DNA of 64,000 nt from JAGQOZ01 sp041399205 (GTDB taxonomy: Bacteria; Planctomycetota; Planctomycetia; Pirellulales; Pirellulaceae): contig JAWKTK010000025.1 of the NCBI GenBank assembly GCA_041399205.1, positions 70,163-134,162 on the forward strand, in the 5' to 3' direction. The notes beneath the pieces were generated by a model. The model was not told the origin of the DNA. It ran no database searches and saw nothing but the letters and a program-made list of their open reading frames with translations. How positions within the stretch are numbered: position 1 is the stretch's first letter; each line of letters begins with the position of its first letter. The position numbers and the translations under genes were made by a program. Below are positions 17,392 through 28,800 of the stretch, piece after piece.

Positions 17392-18798
17392 TTACTTCGC
17401 CACGCAGTACAGATGCTTGTCCGAACGAATGATCAGCTGTCCGTCGGCAATTGCGGGTGTGGCGCTAAAGTCTTCCGTTTCCGAAGTCACTTTATTCGCA
17501 GCGATCTGCTGTAGTTCGTCGCCGGCTTGAATCACGTAAGTGATGCCGGAACGAGTGGTGTAGTAGATCACTCCGTTCGCGGCGATGGGCGAACCATAAT
17601 CCTGTCCACCTCGACCACCACCTCGTCCTCCGCGACCACCAAATCCACCTCGCCCCTGCCCTGCTCCACGACCACCTTGTTCGGCATTCGCATCGTCCGC
17701 AGGCGGATTTGCATTGGCAGCGGCGGGCGTTTGCAATCGGGACTTAAAGAGTTCTTCGCCCGTCTTGGCGTCTAGGCAGGTCACGACACCGTTGCCAAAC
17801 ACGTAGATGCGACCATCAAGGACAATCGGAGTGCCGATGCGGTTGGATTGATTGCCTTGCCAAGCGATATGCGAATCGGTGACATCTTTCTGTCCGCCAA
17901 CTTTGACGGCAATGCCTCCACCGCCACCCGGTCCTGATTCGATGGCGATTACGGTGTCTGCAAACGGCACAACACTGGAGCACATCGAATTCGAACCAAA
18001 TGCTTCGCAGTACCAACGCAAGCTTCCCGTTTCCGGATCAAACGCCCAGATTTCGCCCGGAACCGCGATGACTAGATCGGTTCGCTGATTATCAACTGGG
18101 ACCAGGACCGGCGTGCCCCAGGTGGAATTGAAGCCGGAAGCTTCTTTGCGCCAGACTTCTTCCCCGGTGTTCTTGTTCAAACCGACCAATGCTTCGCTTT
18201 CCGCCGTGGCGGTAACGATCAACACGTCTTTATAGAGGATGGGACTGGACGCCGACCCCCATCCTCGCGCGCCCGATTCCGTGCCAATTTCTTGCTTCCA
18301 CAATTGATTGCCATCCAAGTCAAAAGCTACGGCGCCGGTCTTGCCAAAGTAACAATAGATATGTTGCCCGTCTGAAACGGGCGTGTGCGAAGCGTAACCG
18401 TGTTCCGCGAACATACCGCCGTATTCGTCTTCCGGCAGATAAGGTGACACCGTCTTGTCCCAGACGATCTTCCCGTTGGTTCGATCCACGCAAACCAGAT
18501 GGCGCTGTAGGTCTTCCTGCTGACCCGGATTGCGGCGATCCAATCCATATCCGGACCAGCAAGTCACATAAATCTTGTCACCAACCACAATCGGACATGA
18601 AGAACCAGCGCCGGGCAATTTGGTCTTCCATTTCAAGTTCTCGGTTTCGCTCCAGGTTGTCGGCAATTCAGTACCTTGCGCGGCCACGCCCGTTCCATTA
18701 GGGCCTCGGAAACGACTCCAGTCCTCAGCGGCTGCCAAATGGATCATGGTAAAACAGGCAATCAAGAAGGCGGCCCGGAAACAGCACATACTTCGCAT
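17392..18798 (-). CDS. Secreted PQQ-like beta-propeller protein (BamB-like repeat)
   Basis: The product is 468 aa. The signal peptide is FRAAFLIACFTMIHLAAA, with AAGGA-like bases 8 nt before the ATG at 18798. WSRFRGPNGTGVA, LKWKTKLPGAGSSCPIVVGD and repeated (V/I)CVDRTNGKIVWDK-type blades are the planctomycete PQQ_2 propeller pattern. This fold binds ligands or proteins and in most of this group has no proven cofactor. An unusual Gly/Arg-rich low-complexity loop (encoded by about 17575-17685) interrupts the propeller near residues 370-405 before the last blades. The gene is divergent from the glycoside-hydrolase-like gene. Confidence 0.9.
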   Translation of the reverse strand: MRSMCCFRAAFLIACFTMIHLAAAEDWSRFRGPNGTGVAAQGTELPTTWSETENLKWKTKLPGAGSSCPIVVGDKIYVTCWSGYGLDRRNPGQQEDLQRHLVCVDRTNGKIVWDKTVSPYLPEDEYGGMFAEHGYASHTPVSDGQHIYCYFGKTGAVAFDLDGNQLWKQEIGTESGARGWGSASSPILYKDVLIVTATAESEALVGLNKNTGEEVWRKEASGFNSTWGTPVLVPVDNQRTDLVIAVPGEIWAFDPETGSLRWYCEAFGSNSMCSSVVPFADTVIAIESGPGGGGGIAVKVGGQKDVTDSHIAWQGNQSNRIGTPIVLDGRIYVFGNGVVTCLDAKTGEELFKSRLQTPAAANANPPADDANAEQGGRGAGQGRGGFGGRGGRGGGRGGQDYGSPIAANGVIYYTTRSGITYVIQAGDELQQIAANKVTSETEDFSATPAIADGQLIIRSDKHLYCVAK

Positions 18799-18976
18799 TT
18801 ATTAGTCCTTTATGCTTGAGAGCTTTCGGCAGATTCGATCGATTCATGACGGTACTAACGAAGTCCGTTGGTATTTGCCTACATATTGTTTGGCAGGAAC
18901 CAACGAATTCGGCACGCGAATCGCCTGTGTGGTAGATTTTGAGCAGACACAGGAAGAAAGCGAAAGAGGCAGTATT

Positions 18977-21656
18977 ATGAGCCGGTTTGAATTATTGGGC
19001 AGGCTGTTGGGATTTACGGTGGCAGTCTGGCTGAGTAGCGGAGTACGATTGCACGCCGAAGCGATTTGGGTCGAAGGCGAACACGCGGAACGTTCGACCA
19101 TGAATGGCCATCCTTGGTATGACCAAGTCCAGCGAAGTCTGTTTTCCGGCGGCGATTTTGCCAGCAATTTTCACGAAACCAAAGCGGGCGAAGCAGAATA
19201 TACGCTGACGGTTCAGGACGGTGGCGAATATCAAGTTTGGGTGCGAGCGAATCCGTTTGAATCGTTGTTGGAAATGCAATGGGACAATGGCGACTGGCAA
19301 TCCGTGATCACTCGCACCAGCCTGGATTCGACCAATGTGGCCGAAGCAGGCGCGTTGGATATTCGCTTCTTGGGTTGGATCAATGCGGGCGAAGGGACGC
19401 TGGATAAAGGCAAACATACGATTCGCTTTCGGATGCACAGTGCCAACAGCAATCATGGCTATTTGGATTGCTTTGTGGTGACGAATCAGCCGTTTTCGCC
19501 ACAGGGCATTCGTAAACCAGGCGAACCGATTGCCGTGACCGACGGCTGGTTTCCCTTTTCGCCAACGGATCGTCGATTTGGTGAAGACAACGCCATTGAC
19601 CTGCGACACTTGAACGAATCCAACGCCGGCGATGGTGGCTTCATTGTGGTGGATGGTGATCACTTTGTGCAAAAAGGCACCGGGCAGGCGATTCGATTTT
19701 GGGGAGTCAACGGTCCGCCAAGGCAGTTGGAAACGCCGGAAGATTTTCAGCAGCATGGTCGCTTGATGGCCAAGTACGGCGTGAACTTGATTCGAATTCA
19801 CAGTTCGTTTTATGACAAAAACGGGCAGATTGATCCGGCCGAAGTTATGAAACGCATTGAGATGGTCCATGCGTTCAAGCAGGCCGGTATCTATTCTCAT
19901 TTGTCCATCTATTTTCCATTGTGGTTGGAGCCAGACGCCAACAATCCATGGCTATCGGGTTACGACGGCCAGACGCACCCATTTGCCGCATTGTTTTTTA
20001 ACCAAGACTTTCAACGGCAATATCAAGCGTGGTGGAAAGCCATCTTGTTGACACCGCATCCTGCCACCGGCCAGCGACTGGTGGACGAACCGGCGCTGGC
20101 CTTTGTGGAAATTCAAAACGAAGATTCTTGTTTCTTCTGGACGTTTAAACCGGAAGAATTTCCACCGGCGCTGCGAAAGGAAATTGAAACACGTTTTGGA
20201 AGTTGGGCCGCTAAGAAATATGGTTCGGTCAAAGCAGCTCGAAGCAAATGGGGTTGGTGGCAAAAGCACGAAAACGATGATGTCTCCGCCGGGCGGCTCG
20301 GTATTCGTCCGCTCTGGAATGTGTTTAACGACAAGAAGCTGCGTGACCAAGATACAGCTGCATTTCTGGTGGATGTGCAGCGAGAATTCTATCAGCAGAT
20401 GTATGACTTTCTGCGCGAAATCGGCTTTCAAGGCGCGATCACTTGCTCCAATTGGGTCACGGCCAGCCCGGAAGTTTTAGGGCCGCTGGAAAAGTATTCG
20501 TACACCGTTGGCGACTTCATTGACCGGCACGGTTACTTCGGCTGTTTGCACAAAGGAGAAAACTCGGCTTGGTCGGTTCGTAATGGACACACGTTTCGAA
20601 ATCGCAGTGCGTTACGGTTCGAAGCGGAAGACGGAGATGGACTGTCGTTTGTCCATCCGGCTGTGGATATTACCTATGCGAATAAGCCGTCCATGATTTC
20701 TGAAACTACCTTCAATCGGCCAAACCGCTACCGCAGTGAAGCTCCGCTGTTCTTTGCGTCGTACGGCAGTTTGCAAGGGACCGACGCGTTCTGTTTGTTT
20801 GCTGGACGGTGCCGGGTTTTCGGTTAAGCCCAACTATCATATGCAGCCCTGGACGTTGATGTCGCCAGCGCACGTGGGGCAGTTTCCCGTTGCGGCGCTG
20901 CTGTATCGCAAAGAGCTGATTCGAGAAACAAATGCATTGGTCCAGATCCAGTTGAACGCCAACGATCTGACTCAGCTGAAAGGAACGCCGTTGCCGCAAG
21001 GAGCGTCGTTTGACGAACTGCGTTTGAAAGACGTGCCCAAAGGCCAAGTTATCCGTCCTGGCGATGTGGTCGATCCGCTGGTTCATTTTGTCGGCCGAAC
21101 CGACGTTGCGTTCGTCAAGCAAAACGGGACCAACAAGATGGTGCGCTTGGATGATCGAATTGACCGAAAGGCAAAACACGTGTCTTCGGAACATGGACAA
21201 CTGGTCTTGGATTATGGCAAAGGCGTGCTCTATTTGAATGCACCGCATGTGCAAGGGTTCAGTGGCGCGTTGCAGGATGCCGGGGAATTTGCGGCGAATG
21301 ACTTTTCGCTTTTATCACCCATGGAGTTAGGGCATGTGGTGATCGTGTCGCTGGATGACGAACCGCTGTCAGTGTCGAAACGGATGCTGATACAAGTCAT
21401 GTCGGAAGAGAAAGCCACTGGTTTTGAAACAAAACAAAGCGGCAACGGCCAAGAAATTGTCAACATTGGCCGAGACCCGTGGCTGGTGAAAGAGCTCGCC
21501 GGGCGAGTTAGACTGCGCCGCGGCAATGCGAACCATTGGCAAGTAACTTCGCTGGACGAAGCTGGTTATCCAGTTCGAATGCAAAAATTGTCCGAAGACA
21601 ATCAGATCGAATTGGAGCCGACCTCGATTTATTACTTACTGGAAGCGGGGAAATAG
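18977..21656 (+). CDS. Secreted glycoside-hydrolase-like TIM-barrel protein; one frameshift
   Basis: Two frames (to 20827, and from 20736 to 21656) join into one protein of about 890 aa. The break lies at about 20797-20804, where a tandem duplication of TTTG occurs. Removing one copy gives a continuous FCLLDGAGFSVKPNY. The ATG at 18977 (GAGG 7 nt before) precedes the signal peptide; the frame opens at 18812 without one. A carbohydrate-binding-like N-domain (WVEGEHAERS, EYQVWVRANPF) is followed by a GH5/agarase-like barrel with FWGVNGPP, YGVNLIRIHSSF and FVEIQNEDSCFFW. The Glu in IQNEDS is a candidate acid/base residue. The target polysaccharide is not known. Confidence 0.82.
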
Positions 21657-21659
21657 GTC

Positions 21660-23177
21660 TCATGTCTTCCGAATCGCTTCGATCACGCCCGGCATCGTAT
21701 ATTCGCTGGCTTCCGCGTGGGGCGCGTATCCGAGTTCTCGGAGGGTGGCCGATGTGATGGGGCTGATGCTGGCGAGTTTCGTACGTTTGAGTTCGGGGCC
21801 GAACATGTGGACCAAGGATCTTGCGATGGCGGAACTGGTGACCGTCACCCAGTTGATCGAATCGTTTCGCAGGCGTTCCAGGATTTCGGCGTCCGGCGCT
21901 TCAACATCGGTGCTGCGATACACCACCACTTGCGTCACCCAATGTCCGTTCGCTGAAAGTGTTTCTGCCAGGACTTCGCGTCCTCGGCTGGCTCGGATCA
22001 ACAGAAATGATTGTGCCGTATGGTTGTCAATCGCTAACTGCTGTGCCAGCGTTTCCGCTTCAAATTTGTTCGGCACCAAGTCGGCCCGCAGGTGAAACGC
22101 TTCCAGCGCTGCGGCCGTGGCTGGACCAATCGCAGCCAGCTGGACGTGTTGCAGTTGCCGAATGTCTCGGCCGGATTGCCACAGACGGTCCAGGAACGAA
22201 CGGACTCCATTGGCACTGGAAAACACAATCCAGTCATAGATTTCCAACTGTTGAATCGCTTGGTCTACTTTGCTCCAGTCATCCGGCGGATCGATGCGAA
22301 TGGCAGGCTGCAGCAAGACTTCAGCGCCCGCCGCTTCCAATTCATCCGCGAATGCGTCGGCTTGATGTTCCGGCCGAGTGACCAGTATGGTTTGGCCGAA
22401 CAGAGGTCGGTTTTGAAACCAATTGAGCGATTCGCCCATATCGGCAATCGGGCCTACGACGGCGATCGCTGGCGGCGGGAATTTTTGATACGGGGTCACT
22501 CGTTCAGCAACTTCGTCCAATCGACAGCGAATGGTCTGTTGGTCGGGCCAGCTGCATCTGCGGACCAAAGCAACCGAAGTATCCGCAGGCAAGCCATGTC
22601 GGATCAGTTCGCTTGACCAAGTCTTGGCGGTGGTGACACCCATATAAAAGACTAGCGTACCGGGAAACTGCGCGAGCGCTTGGTAGTCCAGCGGAGTCGG
22701 ATTGTTCACTTGTTGATGTCCGGTGACAAACGCCACCGACGACGCGCTGTCTCGATGTGTCAACGGCAATCCGGCATAGCTGCCGGCGGCCAAAGCGGCG
22801 GTGATGCCGGGGATGACTTCGAAAGGAATCTGATTCGCGATCAGCGCGTCAAATTCCTCGGCGGCTCGACCAAAAATAATCGGGTCGCCACTTTTCAGGC
22901 GAACGACACATTTTCCGGCCAACGCTTCGTCGATCATGCGCTGATTGATTTTTGGCTGAGGCCATTTGTTGTGTCGACCATGCCCGCCACTGCAAACCAA
23001 TTCGGCGTTGGGGGGGGCGTGTCGCAAGATGCGCACGTTCACCAAATAGTCATACAGCACGACATCTGCGTGGGCCAAGCATTGTTGAGCTCGAAGCGTC
23101 AACAGACCCGGATCACCCGGGCCAGCACCAACCAGGTAAACTTTTCCAGGTAATTGGGTAGAAGACGATTCGAGCAT
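21660..23177 (-). CDS. cobA-hemD: Fused uroporphyrinogen-III C-methyltransferase / uroporphyrinogen-III synthase (CobA-HemD)
   Basis: The product is 505 aa from the ATG at 23177 (MLESSSTQLPGKVYLVGAGP). The open frame continues upstream to 23432, but that part has no features. Residues 1-245 are the SAM-dependent methyltransferase: VYLVGAGPGDPGLLTLRA, VVRLKSGDPIIFGRAAEE, EVIPGITAALAA, LPLTHRD. Residues from about 260 are HemD, with ILVTRPEHQADAFADELEAA, WIVFSSANGVRSF and VTVTSSAIARSL. The fusion makes uroporphyrinogen III and methylates it to precorrin-2, feeding siroheme or cobalamin synthesis. The fused form is common in planctomycetes and Gram-positives. It is convergent with the previous gene, 3 bp apart. 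Confidence 0.96.
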   Translation of the reverse strand: MLESSSTQLPGKVYLVGAGPGDPGLLTLRAQQCLAHADVVLYDYLVNVRILRHAPPNAELVCSGGHGRHNKWPQPKINQRMIDEALAGKCVVRLKSGDPIIFGRAAEEFDALIANQIPFEVIPGITAALAAGSYAGLPLTHRDSASSVAFVTGHQQVNNPTPLDYQALAQFPGTLVFYMGVTTAKTWSSELIRHGLPADTSVALVRRCSWPDQQTIRCRLDEVAERVTPYQKFPPPAIAVVGPIADMGESLNWFQNRPLFGQTILVTRPEHQADAFADELEAAGAEVLLQPAIRIDPPDDWSKVDQAIQQLEIYDWIVFSSANGVRSFLDRLWQSGRDIRQLQHVQLAAIGPATAAALEAFHLRADLVPNKFEAETLAQQLAIDNHTAQSFLLIRASRGREVLAETLSANGHWVTQVVVYRSTDVEAPDAEILERLRNDSINWVTVTSSAIARSLVHMFGPELKRTKLASISPITSATLRELGYAPHAEASEYTMPGVIEAIRKT

Positions 23178-23323
23178 AACTTGGAACGCAGATTGTCGGC
23201 AAAGAAAGGACGGTTTTACGGCGCCCAGGACGATTGGAATACAGCTGTTTCGGGCGAATATGTTAGAATCAAGTAGAACAGAGTTGACCGGTTTTCGAAA
23301 CCACAGAACGCATTGCAAGTTGG

Positions 23324-24805
23324 ATGAATACGCAGACCCACGAATCGCAACCCTTAGGCCCCACGCCTCTTTCCGTGTCAGCCAGACAACGGTTACAGCG
23401 GTGTTATCAGCGAGGCAAAGAACTGACGTCACAGTCGCCGCCCGATTTTGACTACGCGCATACCATGTTTACCGAATGCGTCTTGAACGATCCGTCCAAT
23501 CTGGAATATGTGGACGCGTTGCTGACGAATTTGCAAAAAAAGTACAAGAACAACAAAAAGGGAGCGACGTTTCGCGGTTTTGGCGGCAAATCTTCGTTCA
23601 AAAAAGCGGTGGCCGCGGAACAATGGGATGACGTCTTCCGCATGGGATTTGAACTGCTGAAATCCAATCCGTGGGACGTATTGGTTCTGCATGGCATTGC
23701 CGAAGCGTGTCAAGCCAATCATTTTAACGAAGTGGAACTTCGCTACTTAAAGAATGCCCTGGACGCCAAGCCCAAAGACATTGACGTCAACAAACACTGC
23801 GCCGAATCGTTGGCTCGGATGGGCCAATTCGACCAAGCCATTGCGTGTTGGAATCGCATTCTAGAACAAGACAAGAATCATCCCGATGCTCAGCGGCGTA
23901 TTGGCGAATTGACCATGGCCAAAACCATGGGCAAACCGTTACCTTCGTTACCGGGTGCTCGAGTTTTCTCGAACGTTCGACCCGTTGTCGCGACCGATTC
24001 GCCTGTGCCGGCTTCCGAATCGCCCGGCTCGGCTGCGGACGACGAAGTCCCCACGCCAAGACGTGTGGAACCTGCGCCAGAACCGGTCGTGGTGACACGG
24101 CAATCATTGGAGGCGGCCATTCAGAAAGAGCCGAATGATCCGGATCATTATCTTCGTTTGGCAGAATGGTTGGACGAACAGGCTGAGTATCGAGACGCGT
24201 TTCAGGCGTATCGCAAGGCGTTGCAGGTGGCTGGTGGAAATAGTCTGTTAATTCGTGAAAAAGTGGAAGAATCGCAAATTCGCATGTATCAGGCCCAGTT
24301 GGCGATTGCCGAACAGCGAGCGAACGCGGAAAAAACCGCGGAAGCTCGAGATCTGGCGATGCGGTTTCGTTCGGAACTGAATCGCCAGGAAATGCAGTTT
24401 TACGCCGTTCGCAGCGAACGCTATCCGGAAGAAATTCAGCTGCAATACGAACTGGCGGTTCGCTTGAAACGAGACGAAAAATTCTTGGAAGCGGCCAAGG
24501 CGTTTGAAAAAGCGGCCACAGCCAACGAATTCCGAGCAATTTCATTGCTGGAGCTGGGCGAATGCTATCAACATCTTCGTCGTTACGGAAACGCCATGAA
24601 AAGCTACCGCAGCGTGCTGGATTTGCCGAATCTGGATGAAGACGAGGAAAAACGGGCTCTTTATCGAGCTGCCATATTGGGGGCCGCGCTCAAGGATGTC
24701 GAATCCGCCATCCGGATGCTCGAAAGACTTGTCAATTTGGATAAACATTACCGAGACGCTACTACCCGTCTGGACAAGCTGAAGCAAATCAGCAATAAAG
24801 ATTGA
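23324..24805 (+). CDS. Tetratricopeptide-repeat protein
   Basis: The product is 493 aa, cytosolic by absence of a signal. TPR-like units appear at about 120-200 (YLKNALDAKPKDIDVNKHCA, FDQAIACWNRILEQDKNHPD) and at about 270-330. A coiled-coil stretch (IAEQRANAEKTAEARDLAM) follows, then three more repeats to the end. A Pro/Ala/Ser-rich linker lies near 215-260. It probably acts as a protein-interaction scaffold. The gene lies directly upstream of rpsT (78 bp), divergent from CobA-HemD. Confidence 0.88.
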   Translation: MNTQTHESQPLGPTPLSVSARQRLQRCYQRGKELTSQSPPDFDYAHTMFTECVLNDPSNLEYVDALLTNLQKKYKNNKKGATFRGFGGKSSFKKAVAAEQWDDVFRMGFELLKSNPWDVLVLHGIAEACQANHFNEVELRYLKNALDAKPKDIDVNKHCAESLARMGQFDQAIACWNRILEQDKNHPDAQRRIGELTMAKTMGKPLPSLPGARVFSNVRPVVATDSPVPASESPGSAADDEVPTPRRVEPAPEPVVVTRQSLEAAIQKEPNDPDHYLRLAEWLDEQAEYRDAFQAYRKALQVAGGNSLLIREKVEESQIRMYQAQLAIAEQRANAEKTAEARDLAMRFRSELNRQEMQFYAVRSERYPEEIQLQYELAVRLKRDEKFLEAAKAFEKAATANEFRAISLLELGECYQHLRRYGNAMKSYRSVLDLPNLDEDEEKRALYRAAILGAALKDVESAIRMLERLVNLDKHYRDATTRLDKLKQISNKD

Positions 24806-24883
24806 TTACACAGCGGCCGAAATAGGGTTGTTTACAGGCCGTTTCGATGGACGTTTTGGAAAACAGGTAGATTTGGTTTAACT

Positions 24884-25156
24884 ATGCCTAATACTGCAGG
24901 TGCAAGAAAGCGACTTCGGCAAAGCAAGGTTCGCCGCGATCGCAACCGGTCGGTCAAGACGGCCGTCAGGACTCAAATCAAGAAAGTACGTGAAGCTGTA
25001 GCAGCGGGAGACGTTGGCAAAGCGGAAACGGAATTCGTTTTAGCAGCCAAGCAATTGGACCGAGCGGGTTCGCATCGAGTTATGCATCCCAATACGACTT
25101 CACGGTACAAGTCTCGATTGTCTCAGCTGATTCGCAAAGCCAAACAAGCCAGTTAG
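24884..25156 (+). CDS. rpsT: Small-subunit ribosomal protein S20
   Basis: The product is 90 aa, normal for S20. It is Lys/Arg-rich with the family start MPNTAGARKRLRQSKVRRDR, then NRSVKTAVRTQIKKV and the C-terminal HPNTTSRYKSRLSQLIRKAK. S20 binds 16S rRNA early in 30S assembly. It is followed by a strong intrinsic terminator. Confidence 0.97.
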   Translation: MPNTAGARKRLRQSKVRRDRNRSVKTAVRTQIKKVREAVAAGDVGKAETEFVLAAKQLDRAGSHRVMHPNTTSRYKSRLSQLIRKAKQAS

Positions 25157-25202
25157 GCGAAATTGCTTTTGCCCACATCGCGGGACAAACGAAATCCAAT
25201 GC

Positions 25203-25235
25203 AAAAAGCGTCGCCCTTGGGGTGACGCTTTTTTT
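25203..25235 (+). terminator. Rho-independent terminator of rpsT
   Basis: The stem AAAAAGCGTCGCC / GGTGACGCTTTTT (one G-T pair) with loop CTTGG is followed by a T-run, 46 nt after the rpsT stop. It is the clearest intrinsic terminator in the window. Confidence 0.9.
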
Positions 25236-25268
25236 GTTACGCAAACCCACTCGGCGGGACCCAACGTT

Positions 25269-25853
25269 GTGACCATTGAAAACAGTGTGACTCATTGGAT
25301 GCACAAGCTGGCTGGCGGAGACCAAGTAGCGGCGGAACTGCTTTGGAAACGCTATTGCCATCAGCTGATGGGGTTGGCGCGAAAGCACCTGCGCCATCAT
25401 CCTCGTCGAGCGAGTGACGAAGAAGACGTGGCGCTGAGCGCGTTTCATGTCTTTTGTAAGGGCGCGGCCGAAGGCAGGTTTCCCGAACTGCATGATCGAG
25501 ACAACTTGTGGCGGTTGTTGGTGGTAATCACCGCAAGAAAAGCATCGGATCATCTAAAGCACGAAAAACCTCGTACACCGCCTGGTGGCGCAGCGTCTCA
25601 GGAAGTCGATGTGGAACAGGTAATCGGAAACCAACCAACTCCCGAATTTGCTGCCGCAGTCGCTGACCAGTGTGATCGCTTGCTTGCGGTTTTGTGCGAT
25701 TCGATGTTGCAAAAGATTGCCACCATGAAATTGGATTCGTTCACAAACGAAGAAATTGCCGCTGAACTTGGCGTTTCGGTTCGAACCGTGGAACGTAAAT
25801 TGAGTCGGATTCGAGCTGAATGGGAAACGGTGCTGACGGAAACGTTAGATTAA
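25269..25853 (+). CDS. ECF-type RNA polymerase sigma factor
   Basis: The product is 194 aa starting with GTG (25269). Region 2 covers AAELLWKRYCHQLMGLARKH and DEEDVALSAFHVFCKGAAEG, close to the ECF subgroup that accompanies planctomycete Ser/Thr kinases. Region 4 is LDSFTNEEIAAELGVSVRTV with ERKLSRIRAEW. No anti-sigma partner adjoins: rpsT is upstream and the large metzincin gene is convergent (17 bp between ends). The kinase at 30148 is the nearest plausible partner but is 4.3 kb away. Confidence 0.9.
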   Translation: MTIENSVTHWMHKLAGGDQVAAELLWKRYCHQLMGLARKHLRHHPRRASDEEDVALSAFHVFCKGAAEGRFPELHDRDNLWRLLVVITARKASDHLKHEKPRTPPGGAASQEVDVEQVIGNQPTPEFAAAVADQCDRLLAVLCDSMLQKIATMKLDSFTNEEIAAELGVSVRTVERKLSRIRAEWETVLTETLD

Positions 25854-25870
25854 GTTGTTTCAGCCGAAAA

Positions 25871-28800
25871 TCATCGGACGGCGCGATTGGGCGAATAGGT
25901 CCCGCTTTGCATCGATGCCACCAAATCAGCGCTGTCGAATTCTCCATCGCAGTTCCAGTCTCCTTCGGCCCAACCGGAATTTTCTGGCGTGGCGTCTTCG
26001 TATTTTCCGGCTTGGAAAATAGCGATCAGGTCGCGCGAATCAAAGACTTGGTCCAGATTCGCATCACCGGCTGACGTTTTCAAAAGGTCGTGAACCAAAA
26101 AGTCAAAGTCGGATTGGTCCGTTTGCTCATCACCGGTCAGGTCGAAGTTATTTGACTGACTACGAATGGCGGAACAAACCGCATCAATGTCGGCAGCGTC
26201 AATGTGTCGGTCTCGATTCACATCTCCAGCATTGATGTACAGGTTGTAAACGCCTTCGCTACTGAGAAAGCCGCTGACCTGCAGGAAAATACGTGTGCCC
26301 GGAGCTGTCTTGACGGTCACGTTTTCCAGTCCGTCATCAATGTCATTGTCAATCAAGTGCAATCGGTTTCCGGCATCATCGTAAACGGACAAGTCCAGAA
26401 TGTTGCCCACAATTCCGTCCGCATCGATTCCAATAATCAATTCGCCTAAGTAGTCGATCGGAAGTTCGAACCAATCGACATCGGCAATGTTGTCGATCGT
26501 GAGCCCAAAGATCGGTTCTAGATCGTCCAGCAACGTTGCCTCGGCCTGCGAATCGTTGTGATTCGGATCGATGTCTAGAAAATCGGGCGGCGTTTCATCG
26601 TACAAATCGGTCGGATCGGCGTCCGCATCTTCCGGGCGGTCTTTGTCACCGTCCTGGTATTCGCGAAAGTTCTGCAGGTCGTCAAACGTATAACGTAAGT
26701 GCAGCCAATCATGATGACCATGCAAGATTTCACCCGGCGTCAGGTCCGCGTCATTTACCAAGCCATCTCGATTGTGATCCGCTAGACCTCGGTTGATGTC
26801 TGCGGAAACAGGCTGCGAACTAATTTGGCCATTACGGTCCCAATCGACTTCGCCGTTGACGTTTACGGCATGCAAAGGGATCGGCCCAACTTGGACTTGA
26901 ATGCCTTGGAGCGAATCGGAAAGTCCAATGCCGTTTTTTTCGATCAGTTGAAGTTCATCCAGCGAATCAGCATCTTCATTTGAAAAATCAATCTGCCATC
27001 CAGAGTTGAACGCATTCGGCACTTGCCAATGATAGTTCATGATGCTGTAGTAGTTGGGCTTGAAATTGATGTCGTCATCGCCTCCGTGACGTAATCCCAG
27101 TGTGTGGCCTAGTTCGTGCATAAATGTTCCGGCCTGCTGCTCTGGAGTTCCTCCGGATGTTGACCAATTCCCAAGCGTGACCAGGAAGTCGTCGCCGGGC
27201 AGTTCGCCGACACCTGACTGCAATGTGTCACCGATAGAATGGCCGAACAGGCCGTAACGAAAAACTCGACGCTTGGCCAGGTTAATAAACGGCCAATTTT
27301 CGTGGTTGCGTTCCGCATGTTGTCCGAATTGGCCGCTGCGATTCAACAGGTCGGTCCCGTTCTTGATTCGATCGAATTCCGTCCAACGGCTGGCAAAAAA
27401 TTCGACCGGAATCGCCGTCTCGTCCAATTGAACGTGCAGTCGAATTCCCGCCGAACCGTCCGGATTGGACACCGGTGCATGGAGAAACGCGTCAATGACT
27501 TGGTCCAAAATAGTGTTGGTTGCCAGGCCAGCATCCATCACCGCTTGGCTGGTTTGCGCAAACGCGACCGGGCCCATTCCCACCATGGCGTCCACTTCCA
27601 CAAACAAGTCCTTGTGAAACGGGTCTGCGCCCAAAGCCGGCAGGTCCAAGTCCACCAGACCGTCTCCGTTGATGTCGATTCCGTTTATTTCCCAGTCATC
27701 CAGCAAGCCATCACCGTCGGAATCCAACTCGGGAGGCTGTGGTGTCACATCAAAGTCCCACACGGCCAATCCGCCTGTCGTGTGGTCCAGGTCGCGAGTA
27801 AAAATCACGCTACCGTCTTGCGACAGGCCTTGAAGCCGACTAGTGCCATTCAATTGATCGGCCACAAAGACCAGCTGATCATTTCGCAACGGCTGAACTT
27901 CGGTGGGACGCAACGCATCATCCACGCTGAATGAAAGGACGTCACCGGAATACGCATTGATTCGTTGCAATGAATGCGATTGAGGATTGGCGACCCAGTA
28001 TTCCGCGTCGAATGTCGGATTGACACCGCGAGTGTCGTCGTCAGGTTCGCTCGTCGAGATGACTCGGCCGTCTGCCAAGACCGTGGCATCAAAGGCATCC
28101 AGCACACCGGTCTGGATGATTCCAATCAGCGAACCGTCCCATGCCATCCGCCCCGTGGCGGCGGCACCGGAATCAGCCAAAAGTATCGAATCATCCGCTA
28201 AGACATCGAACCCAAATCCTTGCGGTGCTACGCCATCGTCCGGTCTGAAGTCTGGAACCGGAATCGTCCGCGCCAGCTGGCCGTCGGGAAAGAATACGGC
28301 GATTTCTCGGCCGGCGTTGGTTTCCACGCTGACGTAGACCAAACCACCTGAATCCAGCTCCACGTCTCCCAGTTTGCCTGCCGACAGGATCTCATCGGTG
28401 AAACGCCCAACCAGTGTGCCTGTCACGTCATAGACATCAATGGTTGTTTCGGCTGCGAGGTAAATTCTGGGAAGATCGGGATTCAGTTTGAAGGTCAAAT
28501 CATAGTTCGGAACTCGGTCGTCACCAAAACCGAACGCTCGAATTAGAAATGTCTGACCGGGCAGAGCCGCAACGTGGACATGTTCGTTGTCGGTGCGAGT
28601 AGCCGACCAAGAAATGTCTTCGCCCGTTTCGTCATAGATCTGCAAATCCAAGTCACCTTGGTCATGATGGAACCATGCATCGACCGACAACGTACCTCGA
28701 GCGGGCCTGTCCAGCGAAACCAGTCTTCGTCCTCAGGCGAGTCGATGCTGAGCGATGACAAAAGCTGGTCAGCAGAATCGAGGTTCCTTGCTTCGAACCG

